DNA of 64,000 nucleotides, from NCBI RefSeq assembly GCF_041200025.1, contig NZ_CP165628.1, positions 3,596,001-3,660,000 of the forward strand. Direction: 5' to 3'. The position numbers were made by a program, and so were the translations under genes. This document shows positions 41,937 to 50,330 of the stretch, one piece after another (the first letter of the stretch is position 1; every line of letters starts with the position of its first letter). This stretch comes from Rouxiella sp. WC2420. GTDB taxonomy: Bacteria > Pseudomonadota > Gammaproteobacteria > Enterobacterales > Enterobacteriaceae. Under the pieces are notes generated by a model. That model was given only the letters and a program-made list of their open reading frames with translations. It did not search any database and had not been told where the DNA came from.

Positions 41937-42031
41937 GCAATGTGGTTTTTGACGGTTTTAAGTACACACTGGCACTCCATTGATAGGGTATAATCGAGGC
42001 AGGGAAGCGAAAATTTAGAAGGATTGATGCA

Positions 42032-42811
42032 ATGAATAATGAGATTTTAGCGGACGAAGAACGCAGCGGTGGGATACAGGTCATCTCCCGCGCGGCCGCT
42101 ATCCTGAACGCGTTAGGCAGTCATCCTGAGGGTTTGAGCCTGGGCGCAATTGCCAATGAGGTACAGTTACCGCGCTCAACGGTGCAACGAATTGTCGCCG
42201 CGCTGGCAGAAGAAGGCATGGTTCGTACCGAAGGGGCTGGAGGCGTGCGGCTGGGGCCAATGTTACTGCGTCTGGTTTCCACCATTCACACCGACGTCAT
42301 CGCCATTGCCTCGCCCTACTTGCAACAGCTGTGTAATGAAACTGAAGAAACCGTCTCGTTAGGCCGCGCCAGCGGCAGGCAAATATCCAACATTCATTAC
42401 ATTGTCGCCGAGCGTGAACTGCGTGTTGTGCCCAAATTTGGTCTCAACTTGCCCATTTATAGCACCTCTGCCGGGCGCGCCCTGCTCTCGATGAAAAGCA
42501 ATCAAGAAATACGCCAGCTGGTGGGTGAAACGCTGGAGCCTGCTACCAAAAATACGGTGAAAGATATCAGCACGTTACTGACCAAGATTGAACAGGTCAG
42601 GTCCACTGGCATCTCAATGGAAAGTGGCGAAACCGTGTTGGGCGTTTCGACCATGTCGACCGCGATTGAAACTATTCTTGGGCACTATTCCATTTCTGTT
42701 TTGATGCCTACCGAGCGCTTCGGCTCCAGGCAGCAAATCGTCGAGCAGGCCATCTTGCGCTGCAAAGAGTCGCTGATCGGCGAAATTGGCCGACTAAATA
42801 GCGCTAAATAA
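42032..42811 (+). CDS. IclR-family transcriptional regulator
   Basis: 259 aa with an N-terminal winged helix (LSLGAIANEVQLPRSTVQRI, about 36-55) and a C-terminal IclR effector domain (about 90-250) including YSTSAGRALLS. AAGGATTG precedes the ATG. It is divergent from the EmrB/EmrA-like operon and probably represses it and itself. Confidence 0.92.
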   Translation: MNNEILADEERSGGIQVISRAAAILNALGSHPEGLSLGAIANEVQLPRSTVQRIVAALAEEGMVRTEGAGGVRLGPMLLRLVSTIHTDVIAIASPYLQQLCNETEETVSLGRASGRQISNIHYIVAERELRVVPKFGLNLPIYSTSAGRALLSMKSNQEIRQLVGETLEPATKNTVKDISTLLTKIEQVRSTGISMESGETVLGVSTMSTAIETILGHYSISVLMPTERFGSRQQIVEQAILRCKESLIGEIGRLNSAK

Positions 42812-42878
42812 CTTCAATAACGCATTTATAAACAACCAACTCATTTGGTCTTTATATCCCTGAAAAAAGGAACAGGCT

Positions 42879-43325
42879 ATGTTTGATGTGATTATCGTGG
42901 CGGTGGACGGTTCATCGCAAATGCCACAGGTGCTCGCGCTGGCCAGTCAGGTTGCTCAATACGGCTCACCGACTGTGTATGTCACCTGTTGTATCGATGA
43001 ATCTTACGCATTTGCCAATAAGCAAGAACAGCCAGCGGACGTTATTGAGTACCCTGCCGCCACGGCCGAGCAGGATATGGCCACAGCTGTGGTAACCAAC
43101 GCTTTGCGCAAATTGTCTGAAGCAGGCATTAAGGCTCAGGGAAATCTGGTAATAGGATCGGCTGGGGAAACGTTGGTCGCGGAAGCGAAAAGTAAAAATG
43201 CGTCGGTGATTATCATGGGGCATCGCCATTTAACGGCGTTTGGCAGAATGTTTAGCGGTTCGGTGAGTGCCGAGGTAGTGGCCAATGCGCACTGCCCGGT
43301 ATTGGTAGAAGTTCGTGGTAACTAA
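42879..43325 (+). CDS. Universal stress protein (UspA domain)
   Basis: 148 aa single Usp domain. It starts MFDVIIVAVDGSSQMPQVL and ends with the ATP-binding loop MGHRHLTAFGRMFSGSVSAEVV (G-2x-G-9x-G-S/T type) followed by CPVLVE. AAAGGAACAGG lies upstream. It follows the iclR gene by 67 bases on the same strand and may be co-transcribed. No exact Usp subgroup can be assigned. Confidence 0.88.
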   Translation: MFDVIIVAVDGSSQMPQVLALASQVAQYGSPTVYVTCCIDESYAFANKQEQPADVIEYPAATAEQDMATAVVTNALRKLSEAGIKAQGNLVIGSAGETLVAEAKSKNASVIIMGHRHLTAFGRMFSGSVSAEVVANAHCPVLVEVRGN

Positions 43326-43475
43326 CGCTTTATTCTATGGCTTTACAAAGATGTGCCGATCTTGATTTAAAGAAGTACAGAATTGACGTTGGGGATGCCT
43401 TCGCATAGCCAGCGCCAACCCTGTACTAAAAATCTTTATTACTCAATAAATTACTTTACCTGCGGGTTATAGCTG

Positions 43476-43829
43476 TTACCAGCGACCCGGAGGTGGACCA
43501 TCATGCCATCTGCCCGGGCCTTCATGCCATCTGCCCGGAGGTGGGCCACCGTGCCAATGTGGTGGACCTTCACGCCAGTAGTAACCACGTGGCGGCGGCG
43601 GCGGACCAGGGCGATAATAAACCCAACGACCGCCATAATAACGATGCTCTGCCCACCAGCCCGGTGGACGCCAGTCACCGCCATCCCAGTAATAACCACG
43701 ATGATCGCGGGAACCAATATTCAGTGATAAGCCAGGGACATTAACCCCGACCGAGACATTTGCATGTGCTATTGCCGGGATGCCTGACAAGGCGGAAACC
43801 ACGGCGAGCATCAACATTATTTTTTTCAT
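43476..43829 (-). CDS. DUF2502-type secreted Pro/Trp/His-rich protein
   Basis: 117 aa. A Sec signal peptide ends near IAHA-NVS (24). The core LSLNIGSRDHRGYYWDGGDW is like the DUF2502 proteins (E. coli YpeC). The C-terminal third is a low-complexity repeat of GPPPGRWHEGP and GRWHDGPPPGRW. A periplasmic location is likely; function unknown. Single gene with a ribosome site (TGGAGTG) before the ATG. Confidence 0.78.
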   Translation of the reverse strand: MKKIMLMLAVVSALSGIPAIAHANVSVGVNVPGLSLNIGSRDHRGYYWDGGDWRPPGWWAEHRYYGGRWVYYRPGPPPPPRGYYWREGPPHWHGGPPPGRWHEGPGRWHDGPPPGRW

Positions 43830-44098
43830 ATTACACTCCAGGATCTATCCGATCTGATGGGAGTGAGTTTACTCTGGCTATCTAGCTGTTCTATAGGAAT
43901 TTATCCCATTTACCGGCGGCTCACAATTTCCTTACAGTTGCTTCAGCGCAGTTGCAATTGTTACGAATACGTAAGGCTATGGCGCCAAAGAAAAAATTAA
44001 CACCCTGCTTAATAAATTGGATATTTAATCCTCTAAATTTTTCTGGAAATTATTTTTAAAAAAATGCTTGAAAAGAAAAATTGGCAGTTTAAGCCCAC
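43830..44098. other. Non-coding stretch between DUF2502 gene and small CxxC gene
   Basis: 270 bases, AT-rich towards 44000-44095, with no supported gene. It should hold the promoter of the DUF2502 gene. Nothing else recognised. Confidence 0.4.
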
Positions 44099-44119
44099 AA
44101 AAAAACCGCCGAAGCGGTT
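44099..44119 (-). terminator. Terminator of the small CxxC protein gene
   Basis: Stem AACCGC / GCGGTT with a UUCG-type tetraloop, followed on the minus strand by a T run. Confidence 0.88.
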
Positions 44120-44148
44120 CTTTAAATTTTATCTTAATAGATGCTGAA

Positions 44149-44280
44149 TCAGATTTTGCAGCTTTCGCAGTCTGCTTCATCTTCCAAAACTTCCGGTAAG
44201 GCAGACGCCTTTTCGGCGGCTTTCTCTTCAGCAGTTTCCAGCGCAGCATCTATATCAAAATCAAAAATATCGTCACTCAT
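44149..44280 (-). CDS. Small acidic protein with C-terminal CxxC
   Basis: 43 aa from the ATG at 44280 to a TGA at 44149. It begins MSDDIFDFDIDAALETAEEK and ends EDEADCESCKI. A good ribosome site (AAGGTGATAACG) and a terminator 30 bases downstream support a real gene. The acidic helix and terminal Cys pair are the only features. No family recognised. Confidence 0.72.
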   Translation of the reverse strand: MSDDIFDFDIDAALETAEEKAAEKASALPEVLEDEADCESCKI

Positions 44281-44536
44281 CGTTATCACCTTGTTTTAAA
44301 CACCGCGTGTTTTTAATCATTATACTGCCTCCCTGACGTTCAGCGCCTGACAAACAGTGTTTGATAAGTATAAACGACAGCGCGGAACAGATACCATTAA
44401 TCTGTGCTGTCGAAAAGCGTGATAGCACGCTCGCATCTCTAGTACAGCCGCGATTGCACAACAGTTAGCCATTCAAATTTGCGTCTCTCCGAACCAGCAC
44501 CCATAGTTAAGGAGTGCCAAAACAAAGGAGAAAGGT

Positions 44537-44749
44537 ATGACAAGTTCAAATATAAAAGCTTGGGCCAACGTCCGCGAAACCTCTCACGAGATTGCTGAGG
44601 CTATTTTCGAATTGGCGGATAATGACGAGGTACTGGCCCAGAAAATCTGGGAAGAAGGCAATGATGAAGTCTTGCCTGTCGCTTTTGCCAAAACCAAAGA
44701 AGACTATCTGTTTTGGGGCGAAGAGAAGATAGATCGTAAAAACGTCTGA
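44537..44749 (+). CDS. yccJ: YccJ family protein
   Basis: 70 aa (75 in E. coli). Strong match in the blocks [37 protein letters not shown] and [25 protein letters not shown] lies before the ATG. In E. coli it is linked to wrbA; no wrbA is present here. Function unknown. Confidence 0.93.
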   Translation: MTSSNIKAWANVRETSHEIAEAIFELADNDEVLAQKIWEEGNDEVLPVAFAKTKEDYLFWGEEKIDRKNV

Positions 44750-44794
44750 TTAAGCAACGTCAGTGAAAATTAACGTGCTTGATAAAGCTGTCAG

Positions 44795-44814
44795 GCCCTG
44801 GATTATTCCAGGGC
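44795..44814. terminator. Hairpin after yccJ
   Basis: A 7-bp stem GCCCTGG / CCAGGGC with a 6-base loop lies between yccJ and a convergent gene. It is flanked by AGCTGTC on both sides. No T run. Confidence 0.5.
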
Positions 44815-45075
44815 TTAGCTGTCGAAGCCAAATCCCATCTGATGTGCCCACTCGAAAACCTGCTCTTTATAGACAAAGCGAGGTTCGCAAACGCCCGGCT
44901 GCCCAGGGGTCTGAATCATCACGGCGATACATGGATACGCCACGGGGCGCGCGTCAAAGATAAAATCATCAATTTCCTGGTCGGCAAAGTCAGACGGTTC
45001 ACCGACAACTGATGCCTGGAAAATTTCCTGGATAATCCAGGTACGATACTCAAATTCATTATTCAGAAATTTCAT
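44815..45075 (-). CDS. Hypothetical protein
   Basis: 86 aa, starting MKFLNNEFEYRTWIIQEIF. Acidic, with a few Trp and Phe, and PCIAVMIQTPGQPGVCEP in the middle. No signal peptide or membrane helix. GGAGCGAGTA precedes the ATG. It lies 50 bases after the next gene on the same strand, so the pair may form an operon. No family recognised. Confidence 0.7.
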   Translation of the reverse strand: MKFLNNEFEYRTWIIQEIFQASVVGEPSDFADQEIDDFIFDARPVAYPCIAVMIQTPGQPGVCEPRFVYKEQVFEWAHQMGFGFDS

Positions 45076-45125
45076 TACTCGCTCCTAAACAATTTACTCG
45101 CGCTATCGGTACAGGGCGAAAACGC

Positions 45126-45404
45126 TTAACCGTGCAAACTCTCATCGCCGCCGCAGCAAGAACAGACTTCGACACGAGAAACGTCCATGCTGGCGTCCCC
45201 GTCACAGTCCCATTCGACCCGCAAAGGCTGTCCATTATCGTCTTTCGCGTGAATGTAGCGATCATACCAGGCCGTTTGGCCCTGCATTTCTTCGACGACA
45301 ATGAGTTGATCCCCTGCATAAATCCTGGCTGTAGCATTAGCCGCGACTTTTTCGCCAGCAACGAGTTTATGCAGATGATGAATAGAAAGTTTGATACGTT
45401 CCAC
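45126..45404 (-). CDS. Hypothetical Cys-containing protein
   Basis: 92 aa from a GTG at 45404 that has CAGGAG 6 bases upstream; a longer ATG start at 45440 lacks a ribosome site. It reads VERIKLSIHHLHKLVAGEKV and ends SRVEVCSCCGGDESLHG. The CSCCGG tail could bind metal. No family recognised. First of a two-gene run with 44815-45075. Confidence 0.65.
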   Translation of the reverse strand: MERIKLSIHHLHKLVAGEKVAANATARIYAGDQLIVVEEMQGQTAWYDRYIHAKDDNGQPLRVEWDCDGDASMDVSRVEVCSCCGGDESLHG

Positions 45405-45537
45405 GACGGCTCCTGAGGCTTGCAAAGAACATTTTATCATTTCTTTGCGTACATTTCATTGCATAGTACTTAACCATCAGTTTAACAGAGCCGCCGCAGA
45501 AGAGTCAGAGCAGAAATGAAACTTGTCGCTCTTTTTA

Positions 45538-46041
45538 TCAGGCGATTTTTGAACTTTGTGAAGCAGGCACATGAGATTGATATTGCCTGTCCAGATCGTA
45601 AACATCATAGAAGTCTATCGCACCTTTGTTTTGCACAATACTTTTGACGTGGGATTTGAATCTGCTGTCTACGACCGTGCTTTGCAGTAGGGTATCCACT
45701 GCTTGCGAAGAAATTTCACGGCTGAAAAACCATTCCCCGTTATAGCAAACGCGAAGATCCAGCACGCCAATATCTTCATAACGATAGGTAGGCTTGATTT
45801 CCAGCAGCAGCATCGCGGCCATAAATACCAGAAATAGGGTGAAACCGGCAAACCAGCCCAGCCCCATATAAGGCGAAGCGTACATGACAACACCCACTGC
45901 GATATAACCGACAAACATTGCCAGACACAGCCACGGGTGATGAATAAAGAATTCATTGTTAATACGCGGTTTGCCATCACGGCCTTCGGTACGATTAATG
46001 CGCTCTATTTCACTATTCAGAATACTTTTAACGACATCCAT
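45538..46041 (-). CDS. YlaC-like inner membrane protein
   Basis: 167 aa from the ATG at 46041 (GAGG upstream). Two membrane helices in the middle (WLCLAMFVGYIAVGVVMYA and the following FAGFTLFLVFMAAMLLL) precede YRYEDIGVLDLRVCYNGEWF, which matches E. coli YlaC closely. Function unknown. A longer in-frame start would add 44 residues with no support. Confidence 0.85.
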   Translation of the reverse strand: MDVVKSILNSEIERINRTEGRDGKPRINNEFFIHHPWLCLAMFVGYIAVGVVMYASPYMGLGWFAGFTLFLVFMAAMLLLEIKPTYRYEDIGVLDLRVCYNGEWFFSREISSQAVDTLLQSTVVDSRFKSHVKSIVQNKGAIDFYDVYDLDRQYQSHVPASQSSKIA

Positions 46042-46201
46042 TGAAAACCTCACTACAGTCAGGGCTATACTGCAATTTGATAGCCTGATTTTATCACGCT
46101 GACTGTTATATGACGTAGAGCAGTTCGCACGGTTTATTTGGCTATCTGTTATAGGATTAATCGCAGTTATCACTTAACTCACTGAAGATGAGGAATATAT
46201 T

Positions 46202-46681
46202 GTGGCATTTATGATCCTGGAAAAACCTGCAAAAGTTGTCGCCAGCCACCGCGTGGTCGGACCTTATGAAACTACCATCAAGCAGGGATTCTCAACCCTG
46301 ACACCCTGGGCCGAGGCGAACGAACTCTCGGAGGGAGAATGGCTGACAATATTTTGGGATAACCCGAATACCACCCCACCCGAAGCCTGCCGCGCCGACC
46401 CATCGGTCAGCGTAAATGAGGATTTCAAGCTGGATAATCACAGTGAGGGAATTACGCTACAAACCTTGCCTGCCGGGACTTATGCAGCATTTCATACCAC
46501 TGTCGATGACGACAATTTTGCTCAGGCCTGGAATGATTTCTATAGTATTCATCTCGCCAACAGCGGCTACCGCCCTGATGGCCGAGTATGCTATGAACAG
46601 TATCTCAGCGATGGCCGACAAACCGGAGTATTTGAAGTGGTCTTCTACCAGTCGGTCGAGAAAATTTCCGCCATGCGCTAA
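46202..46681 (+). CDS. SbmC/GyrI-like protein
   Basis: GyrI-like small-molecule-binding domain, 159 aa (157 in E. coli SbmC, a DNA gyrase inhibitor). Order of blocks: VVASHRVVGPYETTIKQGF, WLTIFWDNPNTTPPEACRAD and YRPDGRVCYEQYL. The GTG at 46202 has GAGGA upstream; ATG 46211 is the alternative. No LexA box is visible. Convergent with deoR, with 6 bases between the stops. Confidence 0.83.
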   Translation: MAFMILEKPAKVVASHRVVGPYETTIKQGFSTLTPWAEANELSEGEWLTIFWDNPNTTPPEACRADPSVSVNEDFKLDNHSEGITLQTLPAGTYAAFHTTVDDDNFAQAWNDFYSIHLANSGYRPDGRVCYEQYLSDGRQTGVFEVVFYQSVEKISAMR

Positions 46682-46687
46682 GACTTA

Positions 46688-47455
46688 TTAATAGAGAAGC
46701 CTGATACCTGACTGCCGGCAATAATCGATATATTCTGGCAGCGGTGCGGAATCTGTCACCAGCGCGGTAAATTCATTCAAAGGCGCGATAGAAGCGGGGC
46801 GAACCTGTCCAAACTTGCTGCTATCGGCCACGAGAATTTTCTCGCGCGAACGCTGCATTGCAGGGTGTTTCATGATCAGCTCATCGAAATTAAAACAGCT
46901 GACACCATACTCCAGGCTAATTCCCGCAGCGGAAATAAAAGCCTTATCCGGCAAAGTATTGCTCAGCTCATTGTTGTTGTGCCCAAAAGGAATAAAGACG
47001 CTGTTACTGGCTCGATACTTTCCCCCACACATCATGACTTCACAGTTGGGTTTATCCTGCAAAGCCAAGAAAGTATTAAGCGAATAACAAATGGCACTAA
47101 ATACAAGCTCGTCAGGAATTTGCTCAATAATATAGGGCGTGGTAGTTCCGCAATCAAAGAACACCAGGTCATCATCATTGATTAACTGCGCGGCCAGTTT
47201 TCCCAAATGCTGCTTTTCAGCCACCTGACGAGATTTCTGCTCGCTGACAAAATAGTGCGTTGCCGGACTGTTTTTCGGATCAATAACAATGTAACCGCCG
47301 AGCAGAATTAACGGAGATGCCGCCCCATTGAGGTCACGCCGAACAGTCATTTCCGACACATCAAGCAGCAATGCCGCATCTTTAAGGTGGATCTTGTCAC
47401 TTTTTTTCAAGGCCAGCAGCAATCTTTGTAGCCGATCTTCACGCTTGTTTTCCAT
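46688..47455 (-). CDS. deoR: Deoxyribose operon repressor DeoR
   Basis: 255 aa. N-terminal DeoR helix-turn-helix KIHLKDAALLLDVSEMTVRRDL. The sugar-phosphate-sensing domain starts ILLGGYIVIDP, then FFDCGTTTPYIIEQI and CYSLNTFLALQ. These match E. coli DeoR (252 aa), repressor of the deo nucleoside operon, rather than generic family members. It follows the phosphatase gene on the same strand by about 60 bases. Confidence 0.93.
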   Translation of the reverse strand: MENKREDRLQRLLLALKKSDKIHLKDAALLLDVSEMTVRRDLNGAASPLILLGGYIVIDPKNSPATHYFVSEQKSRQVAEKQHLGKLAAQLINDDDLVFFDCGTTTPYIIEQIPDELVFSAICYSLNTFLALQDKPNCEVMMCGGKYRASNSVFIPFGHNNNELSNTLPDKAFISAAGISLEYGVSCFNFDELIMKHPAMQRSREKILVADSSKFGQVRPASIAPLNEFTALVTDSAPLPEYIDYCRQSGIRLLY

Positions 47456-47516
47456 GATCTATTATTCTCGGGAGATAAAATTCAGTACCGCCTTGTTTCT
47501 GATTAACTCAATAATA

Positions 47517-48170
47517 TCACTGAATTTGTAGTAACGTGAGATGTCCGCCAAATACCGCGCCCGTATCAATATAATACTGATTACCATATTTCTTGATTTC
47601 TTCCACTGGAGTGTGGCCGAAATAAAATCGCTGCGCTCCCGCAATAGTCGATAAATTACCTGCAGCAGACTCGGTTATCCGTTCGCGATTCCATATTACG
47701 GCGTAGTCATCAACGGGTTGCCCACTTATATAAGTGTTCAGCGGATAATCGGCGTGGGCGACGACCGTGAACTGTCCATCGTCTGTAGTGATTTCAATCA
47801 TGTGTGGCAAGTTTGCGGCCTGAATGATGAGCTCCCGAGCGCGCGCTTCCAACGCTGGCGGCAGTTTAAAAAACCAGTCGCCGCCATTTCTCAGCCAGCG
47901 GTCTACATTACGACCTTGCAGCGCATCGATTGCCATTTGCTCATGATTGCCTCTGACACAGGCAAACCACGGTTTCTCCATCAGCTCAAGACATCCGATA
48001 CTGTCTTCACCGCGATCGATAAGATCGCCTACCGAAATCAGCAGATCTTCCCGCGCAGAAAATGCCTGTGACTCCAGCGCCAGATTCAGCTGAGTCAGGC
48101 AGCCGTGAAGATCGCCAACCACAAAAACTTTGCGATACTTACTGCTATCAATATGTTGGGTAAGTGCCAT
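47517..48170 (-). CDS. PphA-like serine/threonine protein phosphatase
   Basis: Metallophosphatase of the PPP family, 217 aa (218 in E. coli PphA). Metal motifs are VVGDLHGCLTQL (GDxHG), ISVGDLIDRGEDS (GDxxDRG) and CVRGNHEQM (RGNHE), then VVAHADYP and FGHTP. Related to the protein that senses misfolded envelope proteins with PrpB in E. coli. Single gene upstream of deoR. Confidence 0.88.
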   Translation of the reverse strand: MALTQHIDSSKYRKVFVVGDLHGCLTQLNLALESQAFSAREDLLISVGDLIDRGEDSIGCLELMEKPWFACVRGNHEQMAIDALQGRNVDRWLRNGGDWFFKLPPALEARARELIIQAANLPHMIEITTDDGQFTVVAHADYPLNTYISGQPVDDYAVIWNRERITESAAGNLSTIAGAQRFYFGHTPVEEIKKYGNQYYIDTGAVFGGHLTLLQIQ

Positions 48171-48380
48171 AATGTTAGATATCCTCTTCGGTTTCTTAAC
48201 ATTACTTTATTCTTAGTTTGAGCTTTGTTACAACGAATGAAAATAAGTCGTGTAAACCATTGATTATGCCCAGTCCTTGAGCATTTAAAAAAACAGATCG
48301 TCTTTTAATCAATTAGCATTAAGGTCTTGACCGCTTTTTGCGCTATACTACCTGCTGGCCCAAATAAAACCGGAGGTTTT

Positions 48381-48653
48381 ATGAGCTCCACCGCAGTTAA
48401 CACTCCTGACGAGTGTCCATTATGCCAAAGTACAACCAAGACCAAAACTTCACTCAACCTGACTGAAAAAGTGGTTAACGTAACCTGCACCACCTGCGGA
48501 CGCTACAGTATTTTCCGCAAAACCGTGCAAGAAATTTCCGTTGATCGAAGCAAGCGCGTTGCTCTGCAAGCCTTCTTCTCAAGCCAGCCAAATTACCATT
48601 TGCCTTTATCACTCAAGGCAATAAGTAATCCTGAACCTGCGGGCGATTTCTAG
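48381..48653 (+). CDS. Small two-Cys-pair protein (putative zinc ribbon)
   Basis: 90 aa from the ATG at 48381, with a perfect CGGAGG 4 bases upstream. CPLC near residue 11-14 and CTTC near residue 35-38 (NVTCTTCGRYSIF) form a likely zinc ribbon; the rest is plain. No family recognised. A small hairpin follows. Confidence 0.72.
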   Translation: MSSTAVNTPDECPLCQSTTKTKTSLNLTEKVVNVTCTTCGRYSIFRKTVQEISVDRSKRVALQAFFSSQPNYHLPLSLKAISNPEPAGDF

Positions 48654-48660
48654 CCCTATA

Positions 48661-48683
48661 AACGCCCTTCGGGGCTGTTTTAT
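48661..48683 (+). terminator. Terminator of the zinc-ribbon gene
   Basis: GCCC-TTCG-GGGC tetraloop hairpin followed by TGTTTTATTT. Confidence 0.75.
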
Positions 48684-48856
48684 TTCCTAATCCTTCACAA
48701 TTTATTCTGTTCATTTTGCTCCTGACCTTGACAAAATTGCGATCTAACTCACATATTTTAACTGTGGGTTCGCGACACTTTTTGCTTTGGCAAAGGTGCG
48801 TCTGCGTTCATAAAGCCATCCCAGGCAATGTGTTAACCCAGGCACAGGAGCGTTTA

Positions 48857-49474
48857 ATGAAGATTCTCAACCGTCATCAAGTTTCAAGAAGAGATTTTTG
48901 CCAGCTGTTGTTACTGGCCTCAGCCATGCCATTGACCGGCTACGCGCAAGACAGTCAGCCGAACGTCAACATCCGCTCACTCACCTTAGATAAAACCGTT
49001 GGCGGCGTGCCCAACGATAAACTTCCTCTATTGATTTACCAACAGGCCGTTCCCAAAAACATCGCCAATACCGATGGCTATCTTACTGATTTATTTGCCC
49101 GCAACGGCTGGCCTGTACAGTGGCGCTATCAGATATTCACCTTCACCCATTATCATTCCAACACCCATGAATTATTGGGCGTCAGCCAGGGTCAGGCAAA
49201 AGTTCAGTTGGGTGGCGCAACCGGCCCGACAGCGACAATCCAGAAGGGTGATGTCATTCTCATACCCGCCGGAGTAGGCCATAAACAGCTTTCCGCCAGC
49301 GCCGATTTTCAAGTATTGGGGGCCTACCCTACTGGATTAAGCCCGGATCTTTATCACGACGATCCTTCCAAGCTCGCCGAAACACGTCAAAACATAGCGC
49401 GGATCGCCATGCCGACTACCGATCCGGTGACCGGAACTCAGGGTGGTATTCGGCAACGTTGGCAACAAAGCTAA
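48857..49474 (+). CDS. Exported YjlB-type cupin
   Basis: 205 aa with a twin-arginine signal (QVSRRDFCQLLLLASAMPL, cleavage near GYA-QDS at 32). The mature part is a cupin like Bacillus YjlB: DLFARNGWPVQWRYQIF, THYHSNTHELLGVSQGQAKV with the metal His/Glu set, and GDVILIPAGVGHKQ. Cupins of this kind are usually cytoplasmic; here export is predicted. ATG 48857 has CAGGAG upstream. First gene of a three-gene run. Confidence 0.82.
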   Translation: MKILNRHQVSRRDFCQLLLLASAMPLTGYAQDSQPNVNIRSLTLDKTVGGVPNDKLPLLIYQQAVPKNIANTDGYLTDLFARNGWPVQWRYQIFTFTHYHSNTHELLGVSQGQAKVQLGGATGPTATIQKGDVILIPAGVGHKQLSASADFQVLGAYPTGLSPDLYHDDPSKLAETRQNIARIAMPTTDPVTGTQGGIRQRWQQS

Positions 49475-49571
49475 GAAAATAAGATAGATACCAAATTGTT
49501 CGATCAAAATGGGACCGGTACCAATAGTTAGTTATTGACCCGTTGTGACGCAATAAATTGAGGAAAAAATC

Positions 49572-50330
49572 ATGTTTTTAAGGAAATTATCAGGTTTTGT
49601 CCAACGCCTGACTCATTTGGCCACTGCGCTACCTTTAGCGTTAATCCTGATATTAACCAGCACAGCAATGCTATCTTCCGAGGCATTGGCCGCGCCGCGT
49701 CCGCTGCATAAAATTGGCATTATTGGCGGCGGTCAGATGGGATCGACATTAGGCAAACTGTGGGTCGATGCTGGCTATCAGGTAATGTTCGCCTCGCGTC
49801 ATCCAGATGAACTGAAATCGCTTGCCAGCTCTTTGGGGCATAACACCCAGGTCGGCACGGTGCAGCAGGCAACCCAGTTTGGCGACGTGGTAGTGATGGC
49901 GGTTCCCTACGGAGCTTTGCCGGGACTGGGCAAAACGCTGGGACCCGCGTTGAAAAATAAAATCGTACTCGATGTCGGTAATCCGTATCCAGGTCGCGAT
50001 GGTCAAACCGCACAAACCGCGCTGAGCATCGGCAGCGGTCGGGCAAGCGCAAAATTCTTGCCCGGCGCTCAAGTCGTCAGGGCCTTTAACTCGATAGCGG
50101 CCAGCACGTTGGCTTCCGATGCCCATCAATCGCCGCTGATTGCCGTACCGTTGGCCGGAGACAGTCACGCCGCCGTTGAAGCGATTTCTACTTTGATTCA
50201 TGCTGCGGGCTTCGTGCCGGTCGTTACCGGTAATCTTGACAGCGCCAAGCTTTTCCAACCCGGATCATCACTGTTCTTACAGGCTTTAAACGAAAAAGAG
50301 CTGCGCGCTAGCCTGGCCAATCCTTCTTGA
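49572..50330 (+). CDS. Exported NADP-binding (F420-reductase-like) protein
   Basis: 252 aa. A long Sec signal peptide (LALILILTSTAMLSSEALA, cleavage about 40) is followed by a Rossmann fold with GIIGGGQMGSTLGKLW, MFASRHPDELKSLA, DVVVMAVPYGAL and VVRAFNSIAAST. These are the marks of COG2085 NADP-binding enzymes. An export signal on a dinucleotide enzyme is odd. Its stop and the next start share TGATG. Confidence 0.82.
   Translation: MFLRKLSGFVQRLTHLATALPLALILILTSTAMLSSEALAAPRPLHKIGIIGGGQMGSTLGKLWVDAGYQVMFASRHPDELKSLASSLGHNTQVGTVQQATQFGDVVVMAVPYGALPGLGKTLGPALKNKIVLDVGNPYPGRDGQTAQTALSIGSGRASAKFLPGAQVVRAFNSIAASTLASDAHQSPLIAVPLAGDSHAAVEAISTLIHAAGFVPVVTGNLDSAKLFQPGSSLFLQALNEKELRASLANPS

Noticed and set aside
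44785-44825. AGCTGTC direct repeats flanking the hairpin after yccJ, as an att site or insertion scar
   Set aside because: Seven bases is too short, and there is no mobile gene nearby.
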